A DNA stretch of 64,000 nucleotides from an uncultured Collinsella sp. Its GTDB lineage: Bacteria > Actinomycetota > Coriobacteriia > Coriobacteriales > Coriobacteriaceae. A program made the translations under genes and the position numbers. The first letter of the stretch is position 1, and each line of letters begins with the position of its first letter. The stretch lies in NCBI GenBank assembly GCA_902475785.1, contig CABSAN010000004.1:1-64000 (forward strand). Direction: 5' to 3'. A model generated the notes under the pieces. It worked only from the letters and a program-made list of their open reading frames with translations. It searched no databases and was not told the DNA's origin. Of the stretch, positions 41,603 to 49,208 are shown piece after piece.

Positions 41603-42259
41603 TTAGCCTTCCTTGCGGACTTTTTGCAGGTAGCGGTAGACGCTGGGCTCCGAGATGCCCAACGCGGTGGCGGCGCAGGCCACGGCGCCCTTGAGCATGA
41701 ACACCCCGTTGCCGTTGAGGTGGCGAATGACGTCCACGCGGTCGCTCTGACCAAGCGAAGCTACATCCAGCCCGCGAGCGCTCAGCAACTCGGAAATACT
41801 GCGGTCGATAAGCTCCTGTGTAGACTCCGAAAGGCTTTCGACCTCGATAGGGGCGGGCTCCGTGCGCGTGGGTCCCGCGTCGAAGCACGCCATGAGCTGC
41901 TGCGCCATGGCGTTGATGGAGCGCACGGTCGAGAGGTCGGTGTTGACGCAGAGCATACCGACGATCTCGCCATTCTCGCGGATAAAGAACGTCGCGGACT
42001 CCAACGTCTTGCCACCGGCGCCGCGCCCTTTATAGCCCGTAATAAACGGCAGGTCGCGATACTTGGCGTCGTGCATGATCTTGAGCGCCAGATCGGTGGC
42101 GGGGCCGCCGACCTTGCGGCCGCTCACGATGCCGTTGCGAATATCGACAATGGCGTGGTCGGGATCCGAGAAATCGTGCAGCACGATTTCGCTGTTCTTA
42201 CCGAGTACCTGCTCCAGGAAATCGACCATCGGCAAAAAACGACGTACGGTCTCGTTCAC
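41603..42259 (-). CDS. YheO-like PAS/helix-turn-helix transcriptional regulator (copy 1)
   Basis: A 218-residue protein: N-terminal YheO-like PAS domain (FLEQVLGKNSEIVLHDFSDP, VSGRKVGGPATDLAL, ESATFFIRENGEIVGMLCVN) and C-terminal HTH (VFMLKGAVACAATALGISEP, SVYRYLQKVRKEG). This is the DauR/YheO layout. GTG 42259 is chosen because AAAGGAG is six bases upstream; TTG 42265 is too close to that site. It is divergent from the purine permease operon and probably controls it. A paralogue is at 56637. Confidence 0.87.
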   Translation of the reverse strand: MNETVRRFLPMVDFLEQVLGKNSEIVLHDFSDPDHAIVDIRNGIVSGRKVGGPATDLALKIMHDAKYRDLPFITGYKGRGAGGKTLESATFFIRENGEIVGMLCVNTDLSTVRSINAMAQQLMACFDAGPTRTEPAPIEVESLSESTQELIDRSISELLSARGLDVASLGQSDRVDVIRHLNGNGVFMLKGAVACAATALGISEPSVYRYLQKVRKEG

Positions 42260-42391
42260 GGGCAACTCCTTTGGGTTCTATCGAAGTGTTCATAACAATT
42301 TTTTATCATGGTAACACGCTGCTCATCATCTCGTATATCCGCAGGTACATTGCGTAATACAGACGAACGGTAGGAATTTGGCGGTAAACGG

Positions 42392-42420
42392 TTGACCAAA
42401 AGAAAAGTTAGATGTTATTT
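42392..42420 (+). promoter_or_regulatory. Candidate promoter upstream of the permease gene
   Basis: TTGACC (42392-42397) and TTATTT (42415-42420) with a 17-bp spacer. The gap 42260-42610 is notably AT-rich compared with its surroundings, as expected of a regulated promoter region. Confidence 0.4.
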
Positions 42421-42495
42421 TGACCAGACACTTTCCTGACCTGCGGAAATGCGTTATCTCAGCTCAAGAATAGTCTGATAACAAAAAATTATTAT

Positions 42496-42510
42496 TGAGA
42501 ATGAGAATCA
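42496..42510. promoter_or_regulatory. Fur-box-like palindrome upstream of the permease gene
   Basis: TGAGAATGAGAATCA resembles the Fur consensus TGATAATNATTATCA. Just upstream is AACAAAAAATTATT, a partial match to the AACAAA-N3-TTTGTT palindromes upstream of dpaL. Low-certainty site. Confidence 0.3.
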
Positions 42511-42610
42511 TCTTTAATACGATATGCAACGAAGGCACAACCTCAACCCCGCACTGCGTCACAATAGAGCGTTAGATGCGAAAACAACTATTTCGAGGAT
42601 TGGTGGTCAA

Positions 42611-44005
42611 ATGACCCAGGAGACGGTTAAGAACGGCACTGAAGCCCTGTTCACTCGTGAAGGCATGCCTCCCGTTAAGGAAATGATCCCGTGTGCCCTT
42701 CAGCACGTACTGGCTTCGTTTGCCGGTATCATCACCCCGGCGGTCATCATGGCCGGCGTCTACGGCTTTAATAGCCAGCAGAGCACCGACATCATCCAGG
42801 TCGCGCTCATTCTTTCGGCAATCGACACGGCCCTTCAGGCCTTTGCCCCCTTCCGTCGCATCGGCGGCGGCCTGCCCATCGTCATGGGCGTTTCGTTCGC
42901 GTTCCTCCCGGCCCTCCAGGCCATGGGTGCCTCGGGCTTTAGCTTTGGTGCGCTGCTGGGCGGCGAGATCGTCGGCGGCGCCGTCGCGGTCCTCTTTGGT
43001 CTGGCTTACAGCAAGATCAAGTGGCTGTTCCCGCCCGTCGTGACCGGTACGGTCATCTTCTCCATTGGCGTCTCTCTCTATCCCACGGCCGTCAAGTACA
43101 TGGCCGGCGGTATGGGTACGCCGCTGTGGGGCACCCCGCAGGCATGGTGCGTCGCTCTTATCACCTTTGCCGTCGTCTTTGCGCTCGCCAACTTTGGCAA
43201 GGGCACGCTCAAGCTGGGCTCCGTATTCTTTGGCATGATCGTTGGCATGATCGTCTCCATCCCCTTTGGCATGATCGACTTCTCCAGCGTCGCCACCGCT
43301 CAGGTCTTCGCCCTTCCCAAGCTCATGCCCTACGCGCTCGAGTTTGATCCCGAGGTCTGCATTACCCTCGCCGTCGTGTTCCCCATGGTTGCCATTCAGG
43401 TTATCGGTGACGTCTCTGCTGCCTGCCTGGGCTCCATCGACCGTATGCCCACCGAGCGCGAGCTCTCCGGTGCTATCGTGTCCCAGGGCCTCACCTCTAT
43501 GGTCGGCGGCCTGCTGGGCGGTCTTCCCACCAGCGCTCTTGGCCAGAACGTGGGCATCATCTGCTCCAACAAGGTCGTCAACAAGTGGGTCTTTGTGATC
43601 ATCGCGGCCGTCTTTGCCATCGCCGGTCTGTTCCCGCAGCTCTCTGCCGTGCTCTCCGCCATCCCGCAGCCTGTCATCGGCGGCGCGACCGTCGGCGTCT
43701 TTGGCACCATCACCATGAACGGTGTGCGCATGTTCACCCGCGAGGGCCTCACGCAGCGTACTACCACCATCGTCGGTACCTCCGTTGTCTTTGGCCTGGG
43801 TATCTGGATGGCCAGCGGTTGCCTTGCCGGCGAGGGCATGCCCACCTGGGTGTCCACCGTCATCGGCTCCAACGCCGTGACCCCCACCGCCATCATGGCC
43901 ATTGTCCTTAACCTGATCCTTCCGCAGACGCCGGTCGTGGCTCAGCACATCGATGCCGCCAAGGATGCCGCTGTGGATCTGGTCTTGCCTGAGAGCAAGA
44001 AGTAA
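42611..44005 (+). CDS. NCS2-family purine (xanthine/urate) permease
   Basis: A 464-residue transporter with about twelve to fourteen membrane segments. It shows the NCS2 features GLPIVMGVSFAFLPALQAMG, the motif GLLGGLPTSALGQNVGI with the conserved Asn/Gln-Asn region, and QPVIGGATVGVFGTITMNGV. NCS2 members carry xanthine, urate or uracil; location before ssnA, ygfK and xanthine dehydrogenase points to a purine. ATG 42611 is the first Met with family similarity. First gene of the permease-ssnA-ygfK-ferredoxin-xdh unit. Confidence 0.9.
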   Translation: MTQETVKNGTEALFTREGMPPVKEMIPCALQHVLASFAGIITPAVIMAGVYGFNSQQSTDIIQVALILSAIDTALQAFAPFRRIGGGLPIVMGVSFAFLPALQAMGASGFSFGALLGGEIVGGAVAVLFGLAYSKIKWLFPPVVTGTVIFSIGVSLYPTAVKYMAGGMGTPLWGTPQAWCVALITFAVVFALANFGKGTLKLGSVFFGMIVGMIVSIPFGMIDFSSVATAQVFALPKLMPYALEFDPEVCITLAVVFPMVAIQVIGDVSAACLGSIDRMPTERELSGAIVSQGLTSMVGGLLGGLPTSALGQNVGIICSNKVVNKWVFVIIAAVFAIAGLFPQLSAVLSAIPQPVIGGATVGVFGTITMNGVRMFTREGLTQRTTTIVGTSVVFGLGIWMASGCLAGEGMPTWVSTVIGSNAVTPTAIMAIVLNLILPQTPVVAQHIDAAKDAAVDLVLPESKK

Positions 44006-44201
44006 CCAATTCGGTGCTATTCGTCGGCGGACGTATCGCCTCGTCCGCCGACGTCATGCGGCGATAGGCCGCACTTCAAAGGGCTTGTCCCTTTGGTGAA
44101 GCGTTGACGGGAGAGGGCCCGTTTCCGGTGTAGGCCGGCGCTTCGCACTTCCGCCATGTCAGAGGTGTCAAACCCCGCCTCTGATGTTGAAGGGAGCATT
44201 T
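44006..44201. other. Hairpin-rich gap between permease and ssnA
   Basis: Contains GTCGGCGGAC with GTCCGCCGAC (around 44027-44055), CAAAGGG with CCCTTTG (44087-44097), and TCAGAGG with CCTCTGA (44159-44184). None has a T-run, so transcription may continue into ssnA. No gene is seen. Confidence 0.5.
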
Positions 44202-45557
44202 ATGCTTCTGGTCGCTAACGGTTCCGTCTTTACCCGCAACGCTCAGACTCCGTTCATTCCCAACGGTGCGGTCGCCATTGACGGAGATACGATCGTCGAA
44301 GTGGGCCCCGAGTGCGAGCTCAAGGCTAAGTACCCGGATGCCGAGTACGTCGACGCCCAGGGCAACCTCATCATGCCCGGACTTATCAACTGCCATACCC
44401 ACATCTACTCGGGTCTGGCCCGCGGCCTTGCCATTAAGGGCTGCAACCCCACCAACTTCCTGGAGAATCTTGAGCAGCAGTGGTGGAAGATTGACGACAA
44501 CCTGACGCTCGACGGCACCAAGGCCAGCGCCTATGCCACGATCCTGGATTCCATCCGCGACGGCGTCACCACGATCTTCGATCACCACGCGAGCTTCTGC
44601 GAGATTCCGGGTAGCCTCTTTACCATTAAGGATGCAGCTCAGGAGCTGGGCATGCGTTCGTGCCTGTGCTACGAGGTCTCCGACCGCCGCGGTCAGGAAA
44701 AGTGCGACCAGGCCATTGCCGAGAACGCCGAGTTCGCCCAGTGGGCCGCCAAGGAGCGTCGCGAAAACGACAACCACATGATTGCCGCCATGTTTGGCGG
44801 TCACGCCACCTTTACGCTGTCGGACGAGACCATGGATAAGATGGCTGAGGCCAACAACGGCCTGACCGGCTTCCACATCCATGTGTGCGAGGGCATGAAT
44901 GACGTGTGGGACTCCCGCCTCAACCGCGGTGGCATCAGTCCCGTCGAGCGCCTGCTGCAGCACAATCTGCTCGGTCCCGACACCATGCTGGGTCACTGCA
45001 TCCACGTGACGCCCGCCGAGATGGACATCGTCAAGGAGTCCGGCACCTGGCTGGTCAACAACCCCGAATCCAATATGGGCAACGCCGTGGGCTGCGCCCC
45101 CGTGCTCGAGTTCTTCCGCCGCGGCATCCCCGTGTGCATGGGTACTGACGCCTACACCCACGATATGCTCGAGAGCCTCAAGGTTTTCCTGATCATTCAG
45201 CGCCACAACGCCGCCATGCCCAACGTGGGCTGGTGCGAGGCCATGACCATGTTGTTCGAGAACAACGCCAAGATGGCCAGCAAGTACTTCGATCGCAAGC
45301 TCGGTGTGCTCGAGGCCGGCGCCGCTGCCGACGTCATCGTCATGGACTACAAGCCCTTTACGCCGCTGAGCGAGGAGAACATCGACGGCCACATGCTCTT
45401 TGGCATGATGGGCAAAAACTGCCGCACCACCATCATCAACGGCAAGGTTCTGTACAAGGATCGCGAGTTTGTCGGTATCGATGAGGACAAGATCAACGCG
45501 TGGACCATGGCTGAGTCCAAGAAGCTCTGGAGCACGCTCAACGATCGCGCCTACTAA
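44202..45557 (+). CDS. ssnA: SsnA-type amidohydrolase/chlorohydrolase
   Basis: A 451-residue metal-dependent amidohydrolase. Metal-binding motifs are NCHTHIYSGLARGL, FHIHVCEGMND, MLGHCIHV and the late Asp in MGTDAYTHDML. It is close to guanine deaminase-like enzymes; in E. coli ssnA sits beside ygfK and xdhD, and the gene is required for anaerobic urate use in gut bacteria that carry the cluster. AAGGGAG precedes ATG 44202. Its precise reaction (deamination or ring opening) is not settled by sequence. Confidence 0.9.
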   Translation: MLLVANGSVFTRNAQTPFIPNGAVAIDGDTIVEVGPECELKAKYPDAEYVDAQGNLIMPGLINCHTHIYSGLARGLAIKGCNPTNFLENLEQQWWKIDDNLTLDGTKASAYATILDSIRDGVTTIFDHHASFCEIPGSLFTIKDAAQELGMRSCLCYEVSDRRGQEKCDQAIAENAEFAQWAAKERRENDNHMIAAMFGGHATFTLSDETMDKMAEANNGLTGFHIHVCEGMNDVWDSRLNRGGISPVERLLQHNLLGPDTMLGHCIHVTPAEMDIVKESGTWLVNNPESNMGNAVGCAPVLEFFRRGIPVCMGTDAYTHDMLESLKVFLIIQRHNAAMPNVGWCEAMTMLFENNAKMASKYFDRKLGVLEAGAAADVIVMDYKPFTPLSEENIDGHMLFGMMGKNCRTTIINGKVLYKDREFVGIDEDKINAWTMAESKKLWSTLNDRAY

Positions 45558-45705
45558 TTACAAGTAGATTCACGCGCGCCGGATGTTTCGCCGCATCCGA
45601 CGCGCGTATAGGCGACCTCCGCGGGGTCGCCGGCGCTGTGCTAGCGCTACACCGTATTTGCGCCCGCCGCGCGGTCTCGCCGGGCGTTACAGAGAGGAGC
45701 TCATT
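45558..45705. other. Hairpin-rich gap between ssnA and ygfK
   Basis: ACGCGCGCCGGATG pairs with CATCCGACGCGCGT (about 45573-45608), followed by GGCGACC/GGGTCGCC (45613-45633) and other GC-rich short stems. It may be a processing site separating the two mRNAs. Not recognised as a molybdenum-cofactor riboswitch. Confidence 0.5.
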
Positions 45706-48705
45706 ATGAGCGACATCATGAGGCCGATCCCGTTTTCGCAACTGATGAACTGGATCATCGAGGAGCACAAGACTCAGGGCGCCATCTTTGGCGTGCGCAA
45801 GATGGTCACGGCCAACCAGGAGGGCGCGCTTCCCATTTTTGACGAGCGCATCGAGACCCCGTTTGGCCCGGCCGCCGGCCCCAACACGCAGCTTGCCCAG
45901 AACATCGTGGCATCCTACGTGGCCGGCTCCCGCTTCTTTGAGCTCAAGACCGTTCAGGTTATGGACGGCGAGGAGCTCTCCAAGTGTGTGAACAAGCCCT
46001 GCATCGTGGCACAGGACGAGTGCTACAACTGCGAGTGGTCGACCGAGCTCGAGGTTCCGCAGGCCTTTGCCGAGTACGTGAAGGCATGGTTCGCCTGCCA
46101 CCTCATCGCTCGCGAGTACGGCCTGGGAAGCCCGGACGGCTTTGTCTTCAACATGTCCGTGGGCTATGACCTCGAGGGCATCAAGAGCCCCAAGGTCGAC
46201 GCCTACATCGAGGGCATGAAGGACGCCAGCGGCTCCGAGGTTTGGAACGAGTGCCGCACCTGGGCGCTCGCTAACCTGGACAAGTTTGAGCATGTCGACG
46301 CCGCATTTGTCGAGTCCATCCCGGCGCGCGTCTCCAACTCCATCACCGAGTCCACCCTGCACGGCTGCCCGCCGGCGGAGATCGAGCGCATCGCGACCTA
46401 TCTGATCACCGAGAAGGGCCTCAACACCTACATCAAGTGCAACCCCACGCTGCTGGGCTATGAGTTTGCACGTCAGCGCCTCAACGAGCTGGGCTTTGAC
46501 TACATCGTTTTCGACGATACGCACTTCCGCGAGGACCTGCAGTGGGCCGATGCCGTGCCTATGTTCGAGCGCCTGATTGCCCTGTGCGCCGAGCGCGGCT
46601 TGGAGTTTGGCGTCAAGCTGACCAACACGTTCCCCGTCGACGTGACGAGGAACGAGCTGCCCTCTACCGAGATGTACATGTCTGGCCGTTCGCTGTTCTC
46701 GCTGACTATCGAGGCTGCCCGCCGCATTACCGAGCAGTTCGATGGCAAACTGCGCATCAGCTACTCCGGCGGCGCCACGGTCTACAACATCCGCGCCCTG
46801 TACGATGCCGGCATTTGGCCCGTTACCCTGGCGACCGACGTGCTCAAGCCCGGTGGCTACGAGCGCTTTAGCCAGATGGCCGGCGAGTTTACCGACCTGG
46901 ATGGCAAGCCGTTTGCGGGCGTCTCGCTCGAGGCCGTGACCGCGATTCAGACCGACTCGCTCACCAACCCGCTCTACAAGAAGCCGCTGCGCCCGCTGCC
47001 CGACCGCAAGGTCGCCGGCAAGAGCCCGCTTTCCGACTGCTTTACCACGCCGTGCCGCACGAGCTGCCCCATCCAGCAGGATATTCCCGCCTATCTGGCG
47101 GCTGTTGACGAGGGCCGCTACGAGGACGCACTCAACATCATCATCGAGCGCAACGCCCTGCCGTTCATTACCGGCACCATCTGCCCGCATCCCTGCGGCC
47201 GTGCCTGCGAGCGTGCGTTCTACGAGCCCGAGGGCGCCCAGATTCGCGCCAGCAAGCTCAAGGCCGCCCGCGAGGCCATGACCGCCGTGCTGCCCAAGCT
47301 GCGCGCCCAGGCCATCGCCAACGACGGCGAGCACAACGTAGCCGTTATCGGCGGCGGCCCGGCCGGTCTGGCGACGGCGTTCTTCCTGACGCGTGCCGGC
47401 GTGCCCGTCACCATCTTCGAGGCCCGCGATTCGCTCGGCGGCGTGGTCCGTCATGTGATCCCCGAGTTCCGTATCGCGAGCGACGATATCTCCCACGATG
47501 CCGAGCTCTGCCTGGCCTTTGGCGCCAAGGTGCAGCTCAACGCTTGCGTGGATTCCATCGACGAACTCAAGGCCCAGGGCTTCACCGACGTGGTCGTGGC
47601 CACCGGTGCCTGGATGCCCGGCTCTGCGGGTTTGGGCGAGGGTGCCGAGCTCGACGTGCTGGAGTTCCTCGAGGCCGCCAAGAAGGGCGAGAAGCTCGAG
47701 CTGGGCGAGGACGTCGTAGTCATTGGCGCCGGCAACACCGCCATGGATGCTGCCCGCGTGGCCAAGCGCCTGGCTGGTGTGAAGAACGTGCGCCTGGTGT
47801 ATCGCCGCACCAAGAAGCAGATGCCTGCCGACGAGGAAGAGCTCGATCTTGCTCTTGCCGACGGCGTTGAGTTCTGCGAGCTACTGGCGCCCAAGGCACT
47901 TAACGGCGCCGTGCTGACCTGCGATGTTATGGAGCTCGGCGAGCCGGATGCAAGCGGCCGTCGCAGCCCCGTCGCCACGGGCGAGACCGTCGAGCTTTCC
48001 ACCACCACGGTGATCTGCGCCGTGGGCGAGGGCATCGACGCCAGCCTGTACGATGCCGCGGGCGTTGAGCACGACCGTCGCGGCCGCCTTGCCGCCACCT
48101 CCACCGGCGTCGAGGGCGTCTGGGCTGCGGGCGACTGCCGTCGCGGTCCTGCCACCGTGGTCGAGGCTATTGCCGACGCCGCCGAGGTCGCCCGTGCCAT
48201 CGCCGGCGTGGACTTTAACAAGTACGCCGATTGCAACGAGCAGGCTGGCCGCGAGGGCACCTGCTACGAGCGCAAGGGGTCGCTGTGCCGCGACAAGCGC
48301 AACTGCACCAAGACCCGCTGCCTGGGCTGCGGCTCGGTGTGCGAGGTCTGCTGCGACGTGTGCCCCAACCGCGCCAACGTGGCCATTAAGGTGCCGGGCC
48401 TGGCCAAGCATCAGGTTGTCCACGTCGACGGTATGTGCAACGAGTGCGGCAACTGCGCCGTGTTCTGCCCCTACCAGGAGGGCCGTCCCTACAAGGACAA
48501 GCTCACCCTGTTCTGGAGCGAGCAGGACATGGAGAACTCCGAGAACGAGGGCTTCCTGGCCGTGGACGAGGATCACTTTAAGGTCCGCGTCGCCGGCACG
48601 GTCCGCACCGTCTCGGTCGATGCCGTCAACACCGGCCTTCCCGAGGCCGTCCGCCTGACCATCAGGGCTGTGCGCGACAACTATTCGTACCTTCTTAAGA
48701 AATAG
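45706..48705 (+). CDS. ygfK: YgfK-type putative selenate reductase / flavin-iron-sulfur oxidoreductase
   Basis: A 999-residue protein. The first ~440 residues are a dihydropyrimidine-dehydrogenase/DHOD-like TIM barrel (ETPFGPAAGPNTQLAQNIVA, ELKTVQVMDGEE). Then a GltD-like part has CRTSCPIQQDIPAYL, ICPHPCGRACE, the FAD site VAVIGGGPAGLATAFFLTRA, and the NAD(P) site VVVIGAGNTAMDAARV. The end has Cys-rich ferredoxin motifs (CLGCGSVCEVCCDVCPNRAN, MCNECGNCAVFCPY). It likely moves electrons between NAD(P)H and the xanthine dehydrogenase side. GAGGAG precedes ATG 45706. Required for urate breakdown in characterised gut bacteria. Confidence 0.92.
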   Translation: MSDIMRPIPFSQLMNWIIEEHKTQGAIFGVRKMVTANQEGALPIFDERIETPFGPAAGPNTQLAQNIVASYVAGSRFFELKTVQVMDGEELSKCVNKPCIVAQDECYNCEWSTELEVPQAFAEYVKAWFACHLIAREYGLGSPDGFVFNMSVGYDLEGIKSPKVDAYIEGMKDASGSEVWNECRTWALANLDKFEHVDAAFVESIPARVSNSITESTLHGCPPAEIERIATYLITEKGLNTYIKCNPTLLGYEFARQRLNELGFDYIVFDDTHFREDLQWADAVPMFERLIALCAERGLEFGVKLTNTFPVDVTRNELPSTEMYMSGRSLFSLTIEAARRITEQFDGKLRISYSGGATVYNIRALYDAGIWPVTLATDVLKPGGYERFSQMAGEFTDLDGKPFAGVSLEAVTAIQTDSLTNPLYKKPLRPLPDRKVAGKSPLSDCFTTPCRTSCPIQQDIPAYLAAVDEGRYEDALNIIIERNALPFITGTICPHPCGRACERAFYEPEGAQIRASKLKAAREAMTAVLPKLRAQAIANDGEHNVAVIGGGPAGLATAFFLTRAGVPVTIFEARDSLGGVVRHVIPEFRIASDDISHDAELCLAFGAKVQLNACVDSIDELKAQGFTDVVVATGAWMPGSAGLGEGAELDVLEFLEAAKKGEKLELGEDVVVIGAGNTAMDAARVAKRLAGVKNVRLVYRRTKKQMPADEEELDLALADGVEFCELLAPKALNGAVLTCDVMELGEPDASGRRSPVATGETVELSTTTVICAVGEGIDASLYDAAGVEHDRRGRLAATSTGVEGVWAAGDCRRGPATVVEAIADAAEVARAIAGVDFNKYADCNEQAGREGTCYERKGSLCRDKRNCTKTRCLGCGSVCEVCCDVCPNRANVAIKVPGLAKHQVVHVDGMCNECGNCAVFCPYQEGRPYKDKLTLFWSEQDMENSENEGFLAVDEDHFKVRVAGTVRTVSVDAVNTGLPEAVRLTIRAVRDNYSYLLKK

Positions 48706-48716
48706 GCGAGTCTCTT

Positions 48717-49196
48717 ATGGCCAAATCTATTCAACATAACGTGGCCTACGTTGCCTGCGGAAGCGGTTGCGCCTCCGCAGGCGGCGACGCCCGCTGCAGC
48801 GAAGGCTGCATTGGCTGCGGTGCCTGCGTTACGGCCTGCCCCCACGGTGCCATCGCACTGGTCGACGGCGTCGCCCGCGTGGACCGCTCCAAGTGCACGG
48901 GCTGTGGCCTGTGCGGCATGGCGTGCCCGCAGCGCGTGATTGCCTTTGTTCCCGGCTACCAGAACATACTGGTGCGCTGCAACAACACCGATAAGGGCGC
49001 CATTGCGCGCAAGATCTGCGACACGAGCTGCATCGGTTGCGGCATGTGCGCCAAAAAGTGCCCCGCCGGCGCTATCCGCATCGAGGACAACTGCGCCCAT
49101 ATCGACGGCGCGGATTGCCTGTCGTGTGGCATGTGCGCCGTCGTCTGCCCGCATGGCGCCATCCACGACCGCACCGGCATCGCCGCCGGCGTGTAG
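48717..49196 (+). CDS. 4Fe-4S ferredoxin-type protein (RnfB-like)
   Basis: A 159-residue iron-sulfur protein with repeated clusters: CIGCGACVTACPHGAI, CTGCGLCGMACPQRVI, CIGCGMCAKKCPAGAI and CLSCGMCAVVCPHGAI. This is four CxxCxxCxxxC motifs, plus an N-terminal CGSGCASAGGDARCSEGC stretch as in RnfB-related proteins. It sits 11 nt after ygfK and 12 nt before xdh and most likely carries electrons between the two. Confidence 0.92.
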   Translation: MAKSIQHNVAYVACGSGCASAGGDARCSEGCIGCGACVTACPHGAIALVDGVARVDRSKCTGCGLCGMACPQRVIAFVPGYQNILVRCNNTDKGAIARKICDTSCIGCGMCAKKCPAGAIRIEDNCAHIDGADCLSCGMCAVVCPHGAIHDRTGIAAGV

Positions 49197-49208
49197 AGGG
49201 GAATCACC

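Noticed and set aside
44006..45705. Molybdenum-cofactor or purine riboswitch in the purine operon gaps
   Set aside because: The gaps contain simple GC-rich hairpins but none of the conserved loops I could recognise for those classes.
45706..48705. YgfK as a true selenate reductase
   Set aside because: The name is historical; domain content (DHOD barrel, GltD-like flavin part, ferredoxin motifs) and context point to electron transfer in purine breakdown.
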